The notes beneath the pieces were generated by a model. The model saw only the letters and a program-made list of their open reading frames with translations, searched no databases and was not told the DNA's origin. Shown in pieces: positions 1-6,048 of a stretch of DNA of 40,197 nt (positions are counted from its first letter, which is position 1; each line of letters starts with the position of its first letter). The stretch comes from a virus. A program made the translations under genes and the position numbers. The DNA lies in the IMG/VR virus record IMGVR_UViG_3300025853_000226, positions 1-40,197 of that record; one strand, given 5' to 3'.

Positions 1-166
1 TATACTTAACTTGAGAAGGGCAAACTATTAAAACCCGAGCATGGTCAACTTCTCTCGCTGCAAAAATTGCCTGTAGAGTTTTACCGAGCCCGGGGTCATC
101 TGCTAATAGGGCGTATTTTCTTTTGGCTAAAAACTCAATGCCCTCTGTCTGGTAGTCTCTTATCAT
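1..166 (-). CDS. SNF2-type DEAD/DEAH helicase, N-terminal fragment (cut by left window edge)
   Basis: Leftward reading frame starting with ATG at 166-164 and still open at position 1, giving 55 codons. The translation begins MIRDYQTEGIEFLAKRKYAL and continues with DDPGLGKT, which is the Q-motif region plus Walker A (motif I) of SNF2/superfamily 2 helicases. This family acts in phage replication or recombination as an ATP-driven DNA translocase. The start overlaps the primase-helicase stop as ATGA, so the two are translationally coupled. VapE-type primase followed by SNF2 helicase is a common order in phage and prophage replication modules. The rest of the gene lies outside the window. Family call is confident; exact role is inferred. 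Confidence 0.85.
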   Translation of the reverse strand, partial: MIRDYQTEGIEFLAKRKYALLADDPGLGKTLQAIFAAREVDHARVLIVCPSQVKY

Positions 167-2262
167 AAAAGGTCAGAAACTTTCTTAGTGTATTTACTTG
201 TTCTGTTATTGTTATTGTCTGTTTTACGTGTGAAATTTAATCGATGTAAAATGTTAGCGATGCGACTAGCATCATATAAAGTGAATTTAGACGCGTTTCC
301 TCCTAAAGCGTTTACATACAAATCAGAAGGAAGGACAGTGCATATGTCTTCGCCCTCTTGGACAAAGTCGCTAAAATTCTGATTAATGTAGGCATCAACA
401 ACTTCAAACCAAGGGTCCTCTTGCTGTCTTTTAATAGTCTCTCTTTGGATAAGCTTCTCTAACTCTCTATCGTCAATGTGAATAGGCTCATTTCTGTGAT
501 AATAAGCCAATGCCTCTGCCCATAGTTGATCTCGATCTTCCCGAAGCTTTACTAAATCCACACGGTCAATCAAGATAGGCCAGAACCTTCTGTTCCCTGT
601 TGGGTCCCGTAAGTAGCCTTCGTTCTCTGGGTTGATTGTCCCCATCATAATCCCTTGGCGAGGAAATTCTTGAATCGACCGGGCGTAGGGAGGTCTCATT
701 TTATCGACTTGCCTTGTTATAAAACCTTTAAGGGCGCGGATACCACTTTTGTTTAAAACGTCCATTTCTGAGAGTTCAAAAATCCAATGCCCTTGGATCA
801 GAGAAACTGCATCTTTATCTGTTAGATCAATACTCGCATCAGAACACCAAGGCGTTGCAAGTGTCGCGATAGTTAGAGATTTACCTACTCCCTGATCCCC
901 CTCTAAAACAAGAACATGGTCAAACTTAATACCCGGTTGGTATATTCTTGATACCGCAGCAAGTAGCGTCTTCCTGCCTATAAACTGTGAGTACCTGCCC
1001 TTACTAGCTCCACAATAGGTGTGTAGCCAAGTATCTAACCTAGGTACACCATCCCATTTTAAGCCAGATAAGTAGTCTTTAACGGGGTGATACCGCCGCT
1101 CTGAGGCGATAACCTCTACCGCTTCGTGAACATCTTTCGGGCTAACTTCATATTGATGATGCTTTGATAGATAAAAAGCTGTTTGAATAGCGTCATGGTC
1201 TTCCCAATGCGCCCCATTCTTAGTCCACGGGGGTCTTGTTCGGAACTCAATGTTGTGGGAGAAATCATTTAACTGTACCATATCTTTGAATAAAGCGTTG
1301 GGGATTTTTTTCAGTAGCTGATAGAGGTTATGTTTTGACTTACGTAGACGCCCATCTTTGTACTGGTCCCAGGTCAATTTGACAGGTTTCTCAATTTTAG
1401 GAAGTTCGTCAAACTCATTCTCTACGGATTGTGCTCCAACTGGCAAATAACCATAAGCATAAGCATTTTCAACTTTAATGAGCAATTCATTATGAGTCCA
1501 TTGGGGGTTACAACGTGGGTTAAAGTGGGTTGCTAATAGATCAAGTACTGTATCTTTAGACAGCCCCCAATTCTTACCAATACACGCCACTTGAAATGTC
1601 CTAGGGTCTCCGTTTTCCCCTGATACCGCAGGTTCTGTTGTTTGCAGGAACTGAATGTACTTCCTAATCATTGTTGGGTGGTTACTGACTAACCCTTCGC
1701 CGGTTATGTCCACCTTATCTTCGCGTGTAAGCAGAGCTAAGAGAGCCTCTGGACAGTTAATCAAAGAGTCTGGGCCTTTGCTTTGGATTGTATAGCGTCC
1801 TTTGACGCCTTTCTTAGGGTCATCCACGTATGAACCCGCGGCCATAATGAACTTATCCTTAAACTCCAACCCCGGATAATCTTTCAAAGAAGCCTTAATA
1901 TTTAAAGACTCCATCTTAGACAGATAAATATGGACGCCCCCAGAGGGAGTGTTTACAACAAAAGTCTTGTTAAATAGGTCTTTAGGTATCTGTAAATCTT
2001 TACAAAGACGAGATAACGGTTTATCCCCTTTTTTAAAGGACCTTTTGTCCACATCAATAACCACAATACGGTGGGATAAGAGTGCTTGGTAGTTCCTGAC
2101 ACTCAAATTAATTGTTGGATCAAAAGGGGTGTTCAAGAAACCTTTACGTGCGGGGATTTTGGTATTCCCAACACAAGGGATTAACATAATACCCGCATCT
2201 AGGTATTTTCTAAACAAATCTAAATTCTGGGTGTTTTTAGAGGTCGGCTGCTGCATTTTCAT
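163..2262 (-). CDS. Prim-Pol primase fused to VapE-type superfamily 3 helicase
   Basis: 699-residue replication protein. The N-terminal part (about residues 20-180) is a bifunctional primase-polymerase (AEP) domain: acidic pair D70/D72 in VVIDVD and the SGGVHIYL motif with H111. Residues ~390-620 are a virulence-associated-protein-E-like helicase with Walker A GDQGVGKS (455-462), Walker B around HWIFELSEMD (492-501) and the hallmark TGNRRFWPI (555-563). It probably synthesises primers and opens the origin for the phage polymerase. The start at 2262 lies inside the end of the HTH gene (26-base overlap), and the stop overlaps the SNF2 helicase start as ATGA. The domain pair is typical of complete enzymes and no truncation is seen. 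Confidence 0.93.
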   Translation of the reverse strand: MKMQQPTSKNTQNLDLFRKYLDAGIMLIPCVGNTKIPARKGFLNTPFDPTINLSVRNYQALLSHRIVVIDVDKRSFKKGDKPLSRLCKDLQIPKDLFNKTFVVNTPSGGVHIYLSKMESLNIKASLKDYPGLEFKDKFIMAAGSYVDDPKKGVKGRYTIQSKGPDSLINCPEALLALLTREDKVDITGEGLVSNHPTMIRKYIQFLQTTEPAVSGENGDPRTFQVACIGKNWGLSKDTVLDLLATHFNPRCNPQWTHNELLIKVENAYAYGYLPVGAQSVENEFDELPKIEKPVKLTWDQYKDGRLRKSKHNLYQLLKKIPNALFKDMVQLNDFSHNIEFRTRPPWTKNGAHWEDHDAIQTAFYLSKHHQYEVSPKDVHEAVEVIASERRYHPVKDYLSGLKWDGVPRLDTWLHTYCGASKGRYSQFIGRKTLLAAVSRIYQPGIKFDHVLVLEGDQGVGKSLTIATLATPWCSDASIDLTDKDAVSLIQGHWIFELSEMDVLNKSGIRALKGFITRQVDKMRPPYARSIQEFPRQGIMMGTINPENEGYLRDPTGNRRFWPILIDRVDLVKLREDRDQLWAEALAYYHRNEPIHIDDRELEKLIQRETIKRQQEDPWFEVVDAYINQNFSDFVQEGEDICTVLPSDLYVNALGGNASKFTLYDASRIANILHRLNFTRKTDNNNNRTSKYTKKVSDLL

Positions 2263-2632
2263 TAGCTCCTAGGAATTTTTCAATTGAACGTTTGGTGCAT
2301 AAAATAACTCCTTCTCGTGTTATATAACGTTCTAAAACCCCCTTCCGTGCTAATGCGTATAAATGTTGTTTTGACACTGGCAGTATTCTATGTAATTCCG
2401 GCCAAGAAACCATCTCCCCTGTATCATAGTCGGTGTCTTCAAAAGACTCTATCCCTTTAGTTTTAGTGTAGTATGTGTTCAAATAAGACACATCAAAATA
2501 CAATCTGCCCCCAAGTTTACGGCGCTCAAGCTTGTTTCGGACCATAAACTGGCGGAAAGCTGTCATTGTTTTCCCAAGTATGCTGGCCGCTTCACGCGAC
2601 GTAGCTAATGTTTGCCCTTCATATTCTATCAT
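2237..2632 (-). CDS. Two-domain helix-turn-helix DNA-binding protein (excisionase/MerR-like fold)
   Basis: 131 residues. Two similar winged-HTH-like halves are visible: residues ~8-55 (SREAASILGKTMTAFRQFM, then FDVSYLNTYY) and ~75-122 (SWPELHRILPVSKQHLYALA, then CTKRSIEKFL). Both look like small HTH_17/excisionase-type DNA-binding domains. It sits directly upstream of, and overlaps, the primase-helicase gene, so it could be an origin-binding or regulatory partner. RBS on the minus strand is AGGAGGAATAAATG. A TTGACA promoter candidate lies just upstream (2667-2695). No catalytic domain is present, so a recombinase is ruled out. The specific role (regulator, excisionase or replication initiator) cannot be decided from sequence. 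Confidence 0.75.
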   Translation of the reverse strand: MIEYEGQTLATSREAASILGKTMTAFRQFMVRNKLERRKLGGRLYFDVSYLNTYYTKTKGIESFEDTDYDTGEMVSWPELHRILPVSKQHLYALARKGVLERYITREGVILCTKRSIEKFLGANENAAADL

Positions 2633-2666
2633 TTATTCCTCCTAATTTGGTTATTAAGTGCTAATT

Positions 2667-2695
2667 ATATTACACTCATAAATATTATATGTCAA
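2667..2695 (-). promoter_or_regulatory. Possible sigma70 promoter ahead of the HTH/primase genes
   Basis: On the minus strand a perfect -35 TTGACA (2695-2690) is followed after 17 bases by TAATAT (2672-2667), a 4 of 6 match to TATAAT. It lies in the short gap between the small membrane protein gene and the HTH gene at 2632. The weak -10 makes this less certain than the three perfect promoters elsewhere in the leftward unit. Confidence 0.45.
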
Positions 2696-2703
2696 CTAAA
2701 TAA

Positions 2704-2871
2704 TCATCGCCCTTTGTTTTTTCTGTATTCTTTGTAGGTTTCAAGGTCCATCCATTCTTTCCCGAGTAATTCATCGTCGTTTTTGTGTTTTTGGTAGTAT
2801 TTTTCAGAGAAATACACAATTAGCCCTATGGTCATTATCACTGAGAAAAATCCTAAAATAAACATATTCAT
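2704..2871 (-). CDS. Small single-pass membrane protein, 55 aa
   Basis: A short leftward gene: MNMFILGFFSVIMTIGLIVY forms one N-terminal transmembrane helix, followed by a charged cytoplasmic or periplasmic tail (EKYYQKHKNDDELLGKEWMD and so on). A strong AGGAGG ribosome site (GGTGAAAAAGGAGGGTAATTAATG) lies within the last codons of the upstream 78-aa gene, whose TAA directly abuts this ATG. Nothing identifies a function. It is the last member of a chain of tightly coupled small genes from 3833 down. It could be a signal peptide protein, but no clear cleavage site is visible after the helix. Confidence 0.65.
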   Translation of the reverse strand: MNMFILGFFSVIMTIGLIVYFSEKYYQKHKNDDELLGKEWMDLETYKEYRKNKGR

Positions 2872-3108
2872 TTAATTACCCTCCTTTTTCACCTCTTCAA
2901 ACTCAATTGGTTTAAAAGTATTGTCGTCTGTTAAAACAAATATTACATACTCAGTAGCCAAATAAATATTTCCCTTGAATTCAATCATCGAGACGCACCT
3001 ACCACATTCATTAGGTACGGATGTTTTAAATTCGAAACTTTTTCTTTTTATTTTAGATTCATCGGTACAGGCGTCTTCCATAATGAATATATCTTCATTC
3101 TCGCTCAT
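2872..3108 (-). CDS. Hypothetical acidic small protein, 78 aa
   Basis: 78 residues, acidic at both ends (MSENEDIFIMEDACTDESK at the start, FEEVKKEGN at the end), with a central beta-rich stretch (MIEFKGNIYLATEYVIFVLT). No family is recognised. Its ATG overlaps the stop of the 41-aa lipoprotein gene as ATGA, and its own 3' end contains the RBS of the next gene, so it belongs to a translationally coupled cassette. It has no signal peptide or membrane segment. Confidence 0.7.
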   Translation of the reverse strand: MSENEDIFIMEDACTDESKIKRKSFEFKTSVPNECGRCVSMIEFKGNIYLATEYVIFVLTDDNTFKPIEFEEVKKEGN

Positions 3109-3230
3109 AACTCAAACCCCGCTATTGTTGGTCTATGACACGCTGACTCTGGAGCTGATCCGCATTTAACAATGCCGACTATTCCACAGCCTGTTAGGCA
3201 TAGGCATAATGTTATTAGTAGTAGTTTCAT
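3105..3230 (-). CDS. Predicted small lipoprotein, 41 aa
   Basis: Leftward gene encoding 41 residues. MKLLLITLCLCLTGCGIVGI shows a charged start, a hydrophobic core and the lipobox LTG|C with the acceptor at C15; the mature part has two further cysteines (VKCGSAPESACH). This is the form of a small outer- or inner-membrane lipoprotein. The start overlaps the DUF551 stop (ATGA) and the stop overlaps the next gene's start (ATGA), which strongly supports it being a real gene despite its size. An o-spanin role is conceivable from size alone, but the mature part is not proline-rich and it is far from the other lysis candidates. Confidence 0.72.
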   Translation of the reverse strand: MKLLLITLCLCLTGCGIVGIVKCGSAPESACHRPTIAGFEL

Positions 3231-3418
3231 TGGTTTTCCTTTGGTGGTTCGGGTAATGGCCTCCAATGGGTTACTTTCCAATTAATTATTCGAGTAAATA
3301 GCGGCTCTTCCATTCCTGTGTACCAATTGCCATTTCCTCGTAACAAGGCTACACCGCCCTGTACTAAAACAACCTCACCAAATGCAGGCAACCTATCTTC
3401 TACACTTATCCATTTCAT
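3227..3418 (-). CDS. DUF551 domain protein, 63 aa
   Basis: Short protein beginning MKWISVEDRLPAFGEVVLV and ending VTHWRPLPEPPKENQ. The opening W-I-S-V-E-D-R-L-P and the closing T-H-W-x-P-L-P-E-P-P are the signature of the DUF551 family, common in phages of Gram-negative bacteria and of unknown function. Full length for the family. Both ends overlap neighbouring genes as ATGA (52-aa gene upstream, lipoprotein downstream). Confidence 0.85.
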   Translation of the reverse strand: MKWISVEDRLPAFGEVVLVQGGVALLRGNGNWYTGMEEPLFTRIINWKVTHWRPLPEPPKENQ

Positions 3419-3573
3419 TGTTTAGCCCTCTCCAACTCCTGTGCTAGGAATTGTTTTATTTTACGTTTAAAAGCTGTAACACCCAAACCCTGTTTTCGCG
3501 CAATAGCGATTATAAGACTATCTCTCATTATTTTATCAAACCGCTCTTCAACGTCTTTAGGGAGTTTTGTCAT
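3415..3573 (-). CDS. Hypothetical basic small protein, 52 aa
   Basis: 52 residues: MTKLPKDVEERFDKIMRDSL, then IIAIARKQGLG and a basic helix FKRKIKQFLAQELERAKQ. Likely all-helical. No family recognised. Its ATG overlaps the stop of the 87-aa gene (ATGA at 3570-3573) and its TGA overlaps the DUF551 start (ATGA at 3415-3418), which is strong evidence for a true coupled gene. Confidence 0.68.
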   Translation of the reverse strand: MTKLPKDVEERFDKIMRDSLIIAIARKQGLGVTAFKRKIKQFLAQELERAKQ

Positions 3574-3833
3574 TGAGTATTCCTCTCATCATTCTCCTTA
3601 ACCCACTTCTTAACCAAGTCAGGATCTTGTTCGATTAGTGCTCTAAGTCCAATCTCTTTAAATTTCTTCTCATAACTTTTATCCACTGTTCTCAGTGCAA
3701 TATCACACAATTTCACAAACATCGCTAAGGAATCAATACTCATAGGGCAAGATGCTTTCCCAGATTGGTTTTCTCCTAGGCTATACTTAAATTCAAATTG
3801 ATTATCTTTTAGTTTTATATTTATTTCCATCAT
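3570..3833 (-). CDS. Hypothetical protein, 87 aa
   Basis: 87 residues; a beta-rich start (INIKLKDNQFEFKYSLGE) followed by helices (SLAMFVKLCDIALRTVDKSY) and a charged C-terminus. Family unknown. Two adjacent ATGs occur at 3833 and 3830; the second has the better spacing from GGAGGGG on the minus strand (ACTGGAGGGGATGATG), so the true product may be 86 aa. It is the first gene of the coupled cassette 3833-2704 and follows a 170-base gap that holds a perfect inverted repeat and a possible structured element. Confidence 0.72.
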   Translation of the reverse strand: MMEINIKLKDNQFEFKYSLGENQSGKASCPMSIDSLAMFVKLCDIALRTVDKSYEKKFKEIGLRALIEQDPDLVKKWVKENDERNTQ

Positions 3834-3864
3834 CCCCTCCAGTGTTAAAGTTTATTTAATTCAA

Positions 3865-3891
3865 TAAAAGTAAATTAACAGTTTACTTTTA
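3865..3891. repeat. Perfect 10-bp inverted repeat, operator or hairpin
   Basis: TAAAAGTAAA (3865-3874) and TTTACTTTTA (3882-3891) are exact reverse complements separated by 7 bases. It sits about 30 bases ahead of the 87-aa gene in the leftward unit. The arms are very AT-rich and not followed by a U-run of terminator type on the minus strand, so a dimeric repressor site is as likely as an RNA hairpin. Confidence 0.6.
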
Positions 3892-3900
3892 ATTCCCCAG

Positions 3901-3963
3901 TATGGTGGATGTGAATAGAATAACCGTGTCGTATATGGCGACGATTCGGCTACGCCCACCATA
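3901..3963. other. Possible structured RNA element in the gap between DUF4406 and the 87-aa gene
   Basis: TATGGTGG (3901-3908) pairs exactly with CCACCATA (3956-3963). Inside, GTCG (3928-3931) pairs with CGAC (3939-3942) around a 7-base loop, and CCG (3924-3926) with CGG (3947-3949). The outer 8-bp stem plus nested inner stem would fold on either strand; leftward transcription is expected. It does not fit a tRNA. No protein frame with an RBS covers it in the transcribed direction. Function unknown. Confidence 0.4.
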
Positions 3964-4003
3964 TGTCTATCTATTCCTATCACAGAGCCACCAGAAAACT
4001 GGG

Positions 4004-4330
4004 TTAGATTACTTTCTCAAACAACTGTTTAACACCATAAACACGAGATACAAACTCCTCAGCTTGGCACCCCCTCGCATTATCCCACCCATTAAGAAAA
4101 TAAACAACGTCACACTTACTCATATTCTCCAAAGATTTTGCCAGAAAGCAGATAGGTATATGCACAACACCACGTTCCTTCATATTATTATCGCTGTACC
4201 ATTCATTTGTAAAAAGTGTATTTACGACTTCATACCCTTGAGATTCAAGATATGCAATAGCCCGATCCCGATCTTCATTTATTTTTTCGTTGGTCATTCC
4301 TCTCATTGGTTGACTAATCATTGCTTTCAT
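4004..4330 (-). CDS. DUF4406 (nucleoside deoxyribosyltransferase-like fold) protein, 108 aa
   Basis: Start set at ATG 4330 because AAGGAGAAAGAA lies just upstream; an open frame runs further up to 4456 but would overlap the Acb2/Tad1-like gene. The product begins MKAMISQPMRGMTNEKINED and has CDVVYFLNGWDNARGCQAEE near the C-terminus, the typical signature of DUF4406, a family with a nucleoside 2-deoxyribosyltransferase-like Rossmann fold. Full length for the family. It may act on nucleotides during phage growth, but biochemical function is not established. Followed by the structured gap at 3834-4003. Confidence 0.82.
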   Translation of the reverse strand: MKAMISQPMRGMTNEKINEDRDRAIAYLESQGYEVVNTLFTNEWYSDNNMKERGVVHIPICFLAKSLENMSKCDVVYFLNGWDNARGCQAEEFVSRVYGVKQLFEKVI

Positions 4331-4361
4331 TTCTTTCTCCTTTTTTTGGTTTGTTAAATAC

Positions 4362-4601
4362 TTACTGATCCGATCTTTCGGCACAATCAGGAGTATTGTC
4401 ACGTTCAATCTGTTCATCACGAATAGCTTTTCCTGTCCACATATATGCTTCTTCAAGGTGCGTCATTACTAAAGACTTAGCTCTGCCATTTTTTAAATTA
4501 CTGTCAACCGCATTTTCTAAACGCTTAAATAATGACTTAATTCCATCTTGTTTTTCTACTGATTTCTCGTCGTACTTTACATAATCGAATCTTCTACTCA
4601 T
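4362..4601 (-). CDS. Acb2/Tad1-like cyclic-nucleotide sponge candidate (anti-CBASS/anti-Thoeris), 79 aa
   Basis: 79 residues. MSRRFDYVKYDE leads into two helices; the second carries GRAKSLVMTHLEEAYMWTGK (R40, K42, S43, T47, L49-E50-E51-A52, W55, K58). This R-x-K-S-x-x-x-T-x-L-E-E-A-x-M-W pattern is what I recognise from small phage proteins annotated as the Acb2/Tad1 hairpin domain. Characterised members bind cyclic oligonucleotide signals and so blunt CBASS or Thoeris immunity. Good RBS (AAAGGAGAAGGAAATG) preceded by a leader element that is duplicated upstream. Position among early leftward genes suits an anti-defence protein. Family call rests on pattern memory; ligand and activity are inferred. 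Confidence 0.68.
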   Translation of the reverse strand: MSRRFDYVKYDEKSVEKQDGIKSLFKRLENAVDSNLKNGRAKSLVMTHLEEAYMWTGKAIRDEQIERDNTPDCAERSDQ

Positions 4602-4605
4602 TTCC

Positions 4606-4638
4606 TTCTCCTTTGTTAATCTTTAGGCTGGGTTAGAT
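4606..4638 (-). repeat. Intergenic leader element, copy A
   Basis: 33-base element reading, on the minus strand, ATCTAACC through AACAAAGGAGAA. It matches the copy at 4730-4762 at 28 of 33 positions. It supplies the ribosome binding site of the Acb2/Tad1-like gene. Confidence 0.6.
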
Positions 4639-4724
4639 TTTAAAATTGCTTTCAAATTCTTTAATAATTTCAAGAGCTTTTTCAGAATCTCCAAAAACGG
4701 TTTTAATTTTACTTTATGGTACAT
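4623..4724 (-). pseudogene. Small ORF, possibly frameshifted (33 aa as read)
   Basis: ATG at 4724 with a strong RBS (AAAGGAGAAAGAAG) opens a 33-codon frame MYHKVKLKPFLEILKKLLKL ending at 4623. From codon 7 the -1 frame reads more like a natural protein: KTVFGDSEKALEIIKEFESN, ending at TAA 4635-4633. One extra A in the run GTAAAATTAAAACC would join the ATG to this frame as a ~30-aa product. So this is either a real tiny basic amphipathic peptide, a decayed gene with a one-base deletion, a sequencing error, or a slippage site. Nothing in the sequence decides between these. Confidence 0.4.
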
Positions 4725-4729
4725 CTTCT

Positions 4730-4762
4730 TTCTCCTTTGTTATCCGTTAGGATTGGTTAGAT
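4730..4762 (-). repeat. Intergenic leader element, copy B
   Basis: Second copy (28 of 33 identical) of the leader at 4606-4638, lying upstream of the small ORF at 4724 and ending in AACAAAGGAGAA on the minus strand. Duplicated leaders of this kind carry the RBS to each successive small gene. Confidence 0.6.
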
Positions 4763-4782
4763 TAAATACCCCATATATTTAT

Positions 4783-4950
4783 CTAATGAACCTGAACGGT
4801 CATTTGTTTTGAATAATGCCATTCACAACCACAATCGTCGCACTTGTATTCTGTTCGTGGCTTGGACAATAATTTGTTAAATATAAACATTGAATTATTA
4901 GACTCACACTGTGGACATTCTGTTCTATGTTTATCTTTGCGCCATTTCAT
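4783..4950 (-). CDS. Zinc-ribbon small protein, 55 aa
   Basis: Start placed at ATG 4950, with AGAGGTG upstream and no overlap with the preceding gene; the frame is open to 5001 but that would overlap the upstream gene. The protein starts MKWRKDKHRTECPQCESNNS and later has KCDDCGCEWHYSKQ: two CxxC knuckles (C-P-Q-C and C-D-D-C) separated by about 27 residues, the form of a single zinc ribbon. Such phage proteins usually bind nucleic acid or RNA polymerase, but no specific family is recognised. Confidence 0.72.
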   Translation of the reverse strand: MKWRKDKHRTECPQCESNNSMFIFNKLLSKPRTEYKCDDCGCEWHYSKQMTVQVH

Positions 4951-4960
4951 AACTGCACCT

Positions 4961-5338
4961 CTATTCACGACCCACCTCCAACATCCTCTTAGCATGAGCA
5001 ATACAAGCTTCTTTGTCGTCTGGGCGGTAAACTAGGTTGTGTTCTAGTCGGAATTTATCTTCAGCATAGTAGCCACCCCAATTTGAAGAATAAAGCAGAA
5101 ATAGCTTCGATGGGACAGGATAAATATATTCTTCTCCATATTCAGGAACCCATTTCTCTTCTTTCCGTTCTACTTTCCAGCCTTCTGATGCAAGTTCTTC
5201 AAAAGTGAATATATCACGTGCTACACCATACTCTTCCCATTTAGATCTAATAAAAGAGTTCTCAAACACTTCTAAAACCTTTGCCTTGTCCCCGTATTTG
5301 TCAACAATAATATCCCCTACTTTTACTGGTTTAGTCAT
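4961..5338 (-). CDS. Hypothetical phage protein, 125 aa
   Basis: Start chosen at ATG 5338 (MTKPVKVGDIIVDKYGDKAK) because GAGGGGAAGATA precedes it; the frame is open to 5383, which would intrude on the upstream gene. Residues ~5-20 resemble a small beta-barrel entry (VGDIIVDKYGDKAKVLEVF). The C-terminal half contains WVPEYGEEYIYPVP and RPDDKEACIAHAKRML, a pattern frequent in unnamed phage proteins. No signal peptide or catalytic motif. Ends 10 bases before the zinc-ribbon gene start. Confidence 0.72.
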   Translation of the reverse strand: MTKPVKVGDIIVDKYGDKAKVLEVFENSFIRSKWEEYGVARDIFTFEELASEGWKVERKEEKWVPEYGEEYIYPVPSKLFLLYSSNWGGYYAEDKFRLEHNLVYRPDDKEACIAHAKRMLEVGRE

Positions 5339-5357
5339 TATCTTCCCCTCTGTTTGA

Positions 5358-5618
5358 TTATTGTTTAGCCTCTTTTCTAACAATCATTCTTCCATTAACA
5401 ACAAAAGCATTGAAAGGTTTTTTACCTAGATGTGATTTCACAATAGGAGTGTATGGAAGCAGAGACTTAACAACCTCCTCAAACTGCTCTAAATCAATGT
5501 CGAATTTGTTATACACAGCAGCTTCAACTCGATCTATGTCTTCAACAAAACCATCCATCTCTTCTTCTTTGATTCCTGACATTATTCCTATTAACTCGTA
5601 TATATCATATTCCATCAT
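5358..5618 (-). CDS. Hypothetical acidic protein, 86 aa
   Basis: 86 residues, predicted helical and acidic in the first half (IKEEEMDGFVEDIDRVEAAV), more basic at the end. Two adjacent ATGs (5618, 5615); the second is better spaced from GGAGGG in ACTGGAGGGAATGATGG. The same ACTGGAGGG-ATGATGGAA initiation block occurs in front of the 87-aa gene at 3833. Family unknown. Confidence 0.7.
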   Translation of the reverse strand: MMEYDIYELIGIMSGIKEEEMDGFVEDIDRVEAAVYNKFDIDLEQFEEVVKSLLPYTPIVKSHLGKKPFNAFVVNGRMIVRKEAKQ

Positions 5619-5636
5619 TCCCTCCAGTGTTTGTGT

Positions 5637-5885
5637 TTAGTCATTATCTTCCCCCAGTTTTTTAAAAAACTCTCCGTTTTTAAACTCAAAAGGGCAACTA
5701 GGATCTGTGACCACTTTCCACTTAGGTTTACGGATTTTATCGTCCTCTTGGTACCAGATAGGGGCAAACTGCGGATTTGCTGCGATCATATTATTTTCGT
5801 CAACAGTCGCAAATTCCGTCGCCTCGTCCACAAAATACTTAGGTAAAGCCTTAATTGCCCTGATATACACTTCTTTCTTAGTCAT
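5637..5885 (-). CDS. Hypothetical protein, 82 aa
   Basis: Start at ATG 5885 (MTKKEVYIRAIKALPKYFVD), preceded by AAAGGGGTTAAAA; the upstream part of the open frame lies inside the zinc-finger gene and is rejected. The sequence has a helical N-terminus, then NPQFAPIWYQEDDKIRKPKW, and ends with GEFFKKLGEDND. No family recognised. It overlaps the zinc-finger gene by 8 bases (ATGACTAA). Confidence 0.7.
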   Translation of the reverse strand: MTKKEVYIRAIKALPKYFVDEATEFATVDENNMIAANPQFAPIWYQEDDKIRKPKWKVVTDPSCPFEFKNGEFFKKLGEDND

Positions 5886-6048
5886 TTTTAACCCCTTTCT
5901 TGTTTTGTCTGTACTTTTCCCTCGTCCGGCGTCTCGTGTCCTCGCGGGCGCACTCGTCGCATTTCTTTTTGTTGTTTTGAATCTGTTTTGTAGTGTAGTG
6001 TTCAAACTTCTGGCTACAAAATTGACAAATTAAAACTATTTTTGGCAT
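5878..6048 (-). CDS. Small zinc-finger protein, 56 aa
   Basis: Start at ATG 6048, with GAGGGGG upstream and overlapping the endolysin stop by one base (TAATG); a longer frame to 6072 is less likely. MPKIVLICQFCSQKFEHYTT is followed by KKCDECAREDTRRRTREKYR: two CxxC pairs ~22 residues apart, then a strongly basic arginine/lysine-rich tail. This suggests a zinc-bound nucleic-acid-binding protein. Same general form as the protein at 4950 but not obviously homologous. Confidence 0.7.
   Translation of the reverse strand: MPKIVLICQFCSQKFEHYTTKQIQNNKKKCDECAREDTRRRTREKYRQNKKGVKND

Noticed and set aside
3901-3963. Possible tRNA from the 8-bp end stem and 7-base loop
   Set aside because: No T-arm consensus, wrong length for arms, base 33 is not U and no D-arm. 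Kept only as a structured element.
3902-4357. Rightward 151-aa open frame
   Set aside because: Antisense to the DUF4406 gene, which has family features and a good RBS; the composition (Phe/Ile/His-rich) is that of a shadow frame.
4331-4456. N-terminal extension of the DUF4406 gene
   Set aside because: It would overlap the Acb2/Tad1-like gene and adds 42 residues not belonging to the family; ATG 4330 has the RBS.
5707-6033. Rightward 108-aa hydrophobic frame
   Set aside because: Antisense to two coupled small genes with sound RBSs, including a zinc-finger protein; hydrophobicity arises from the complementary strand.
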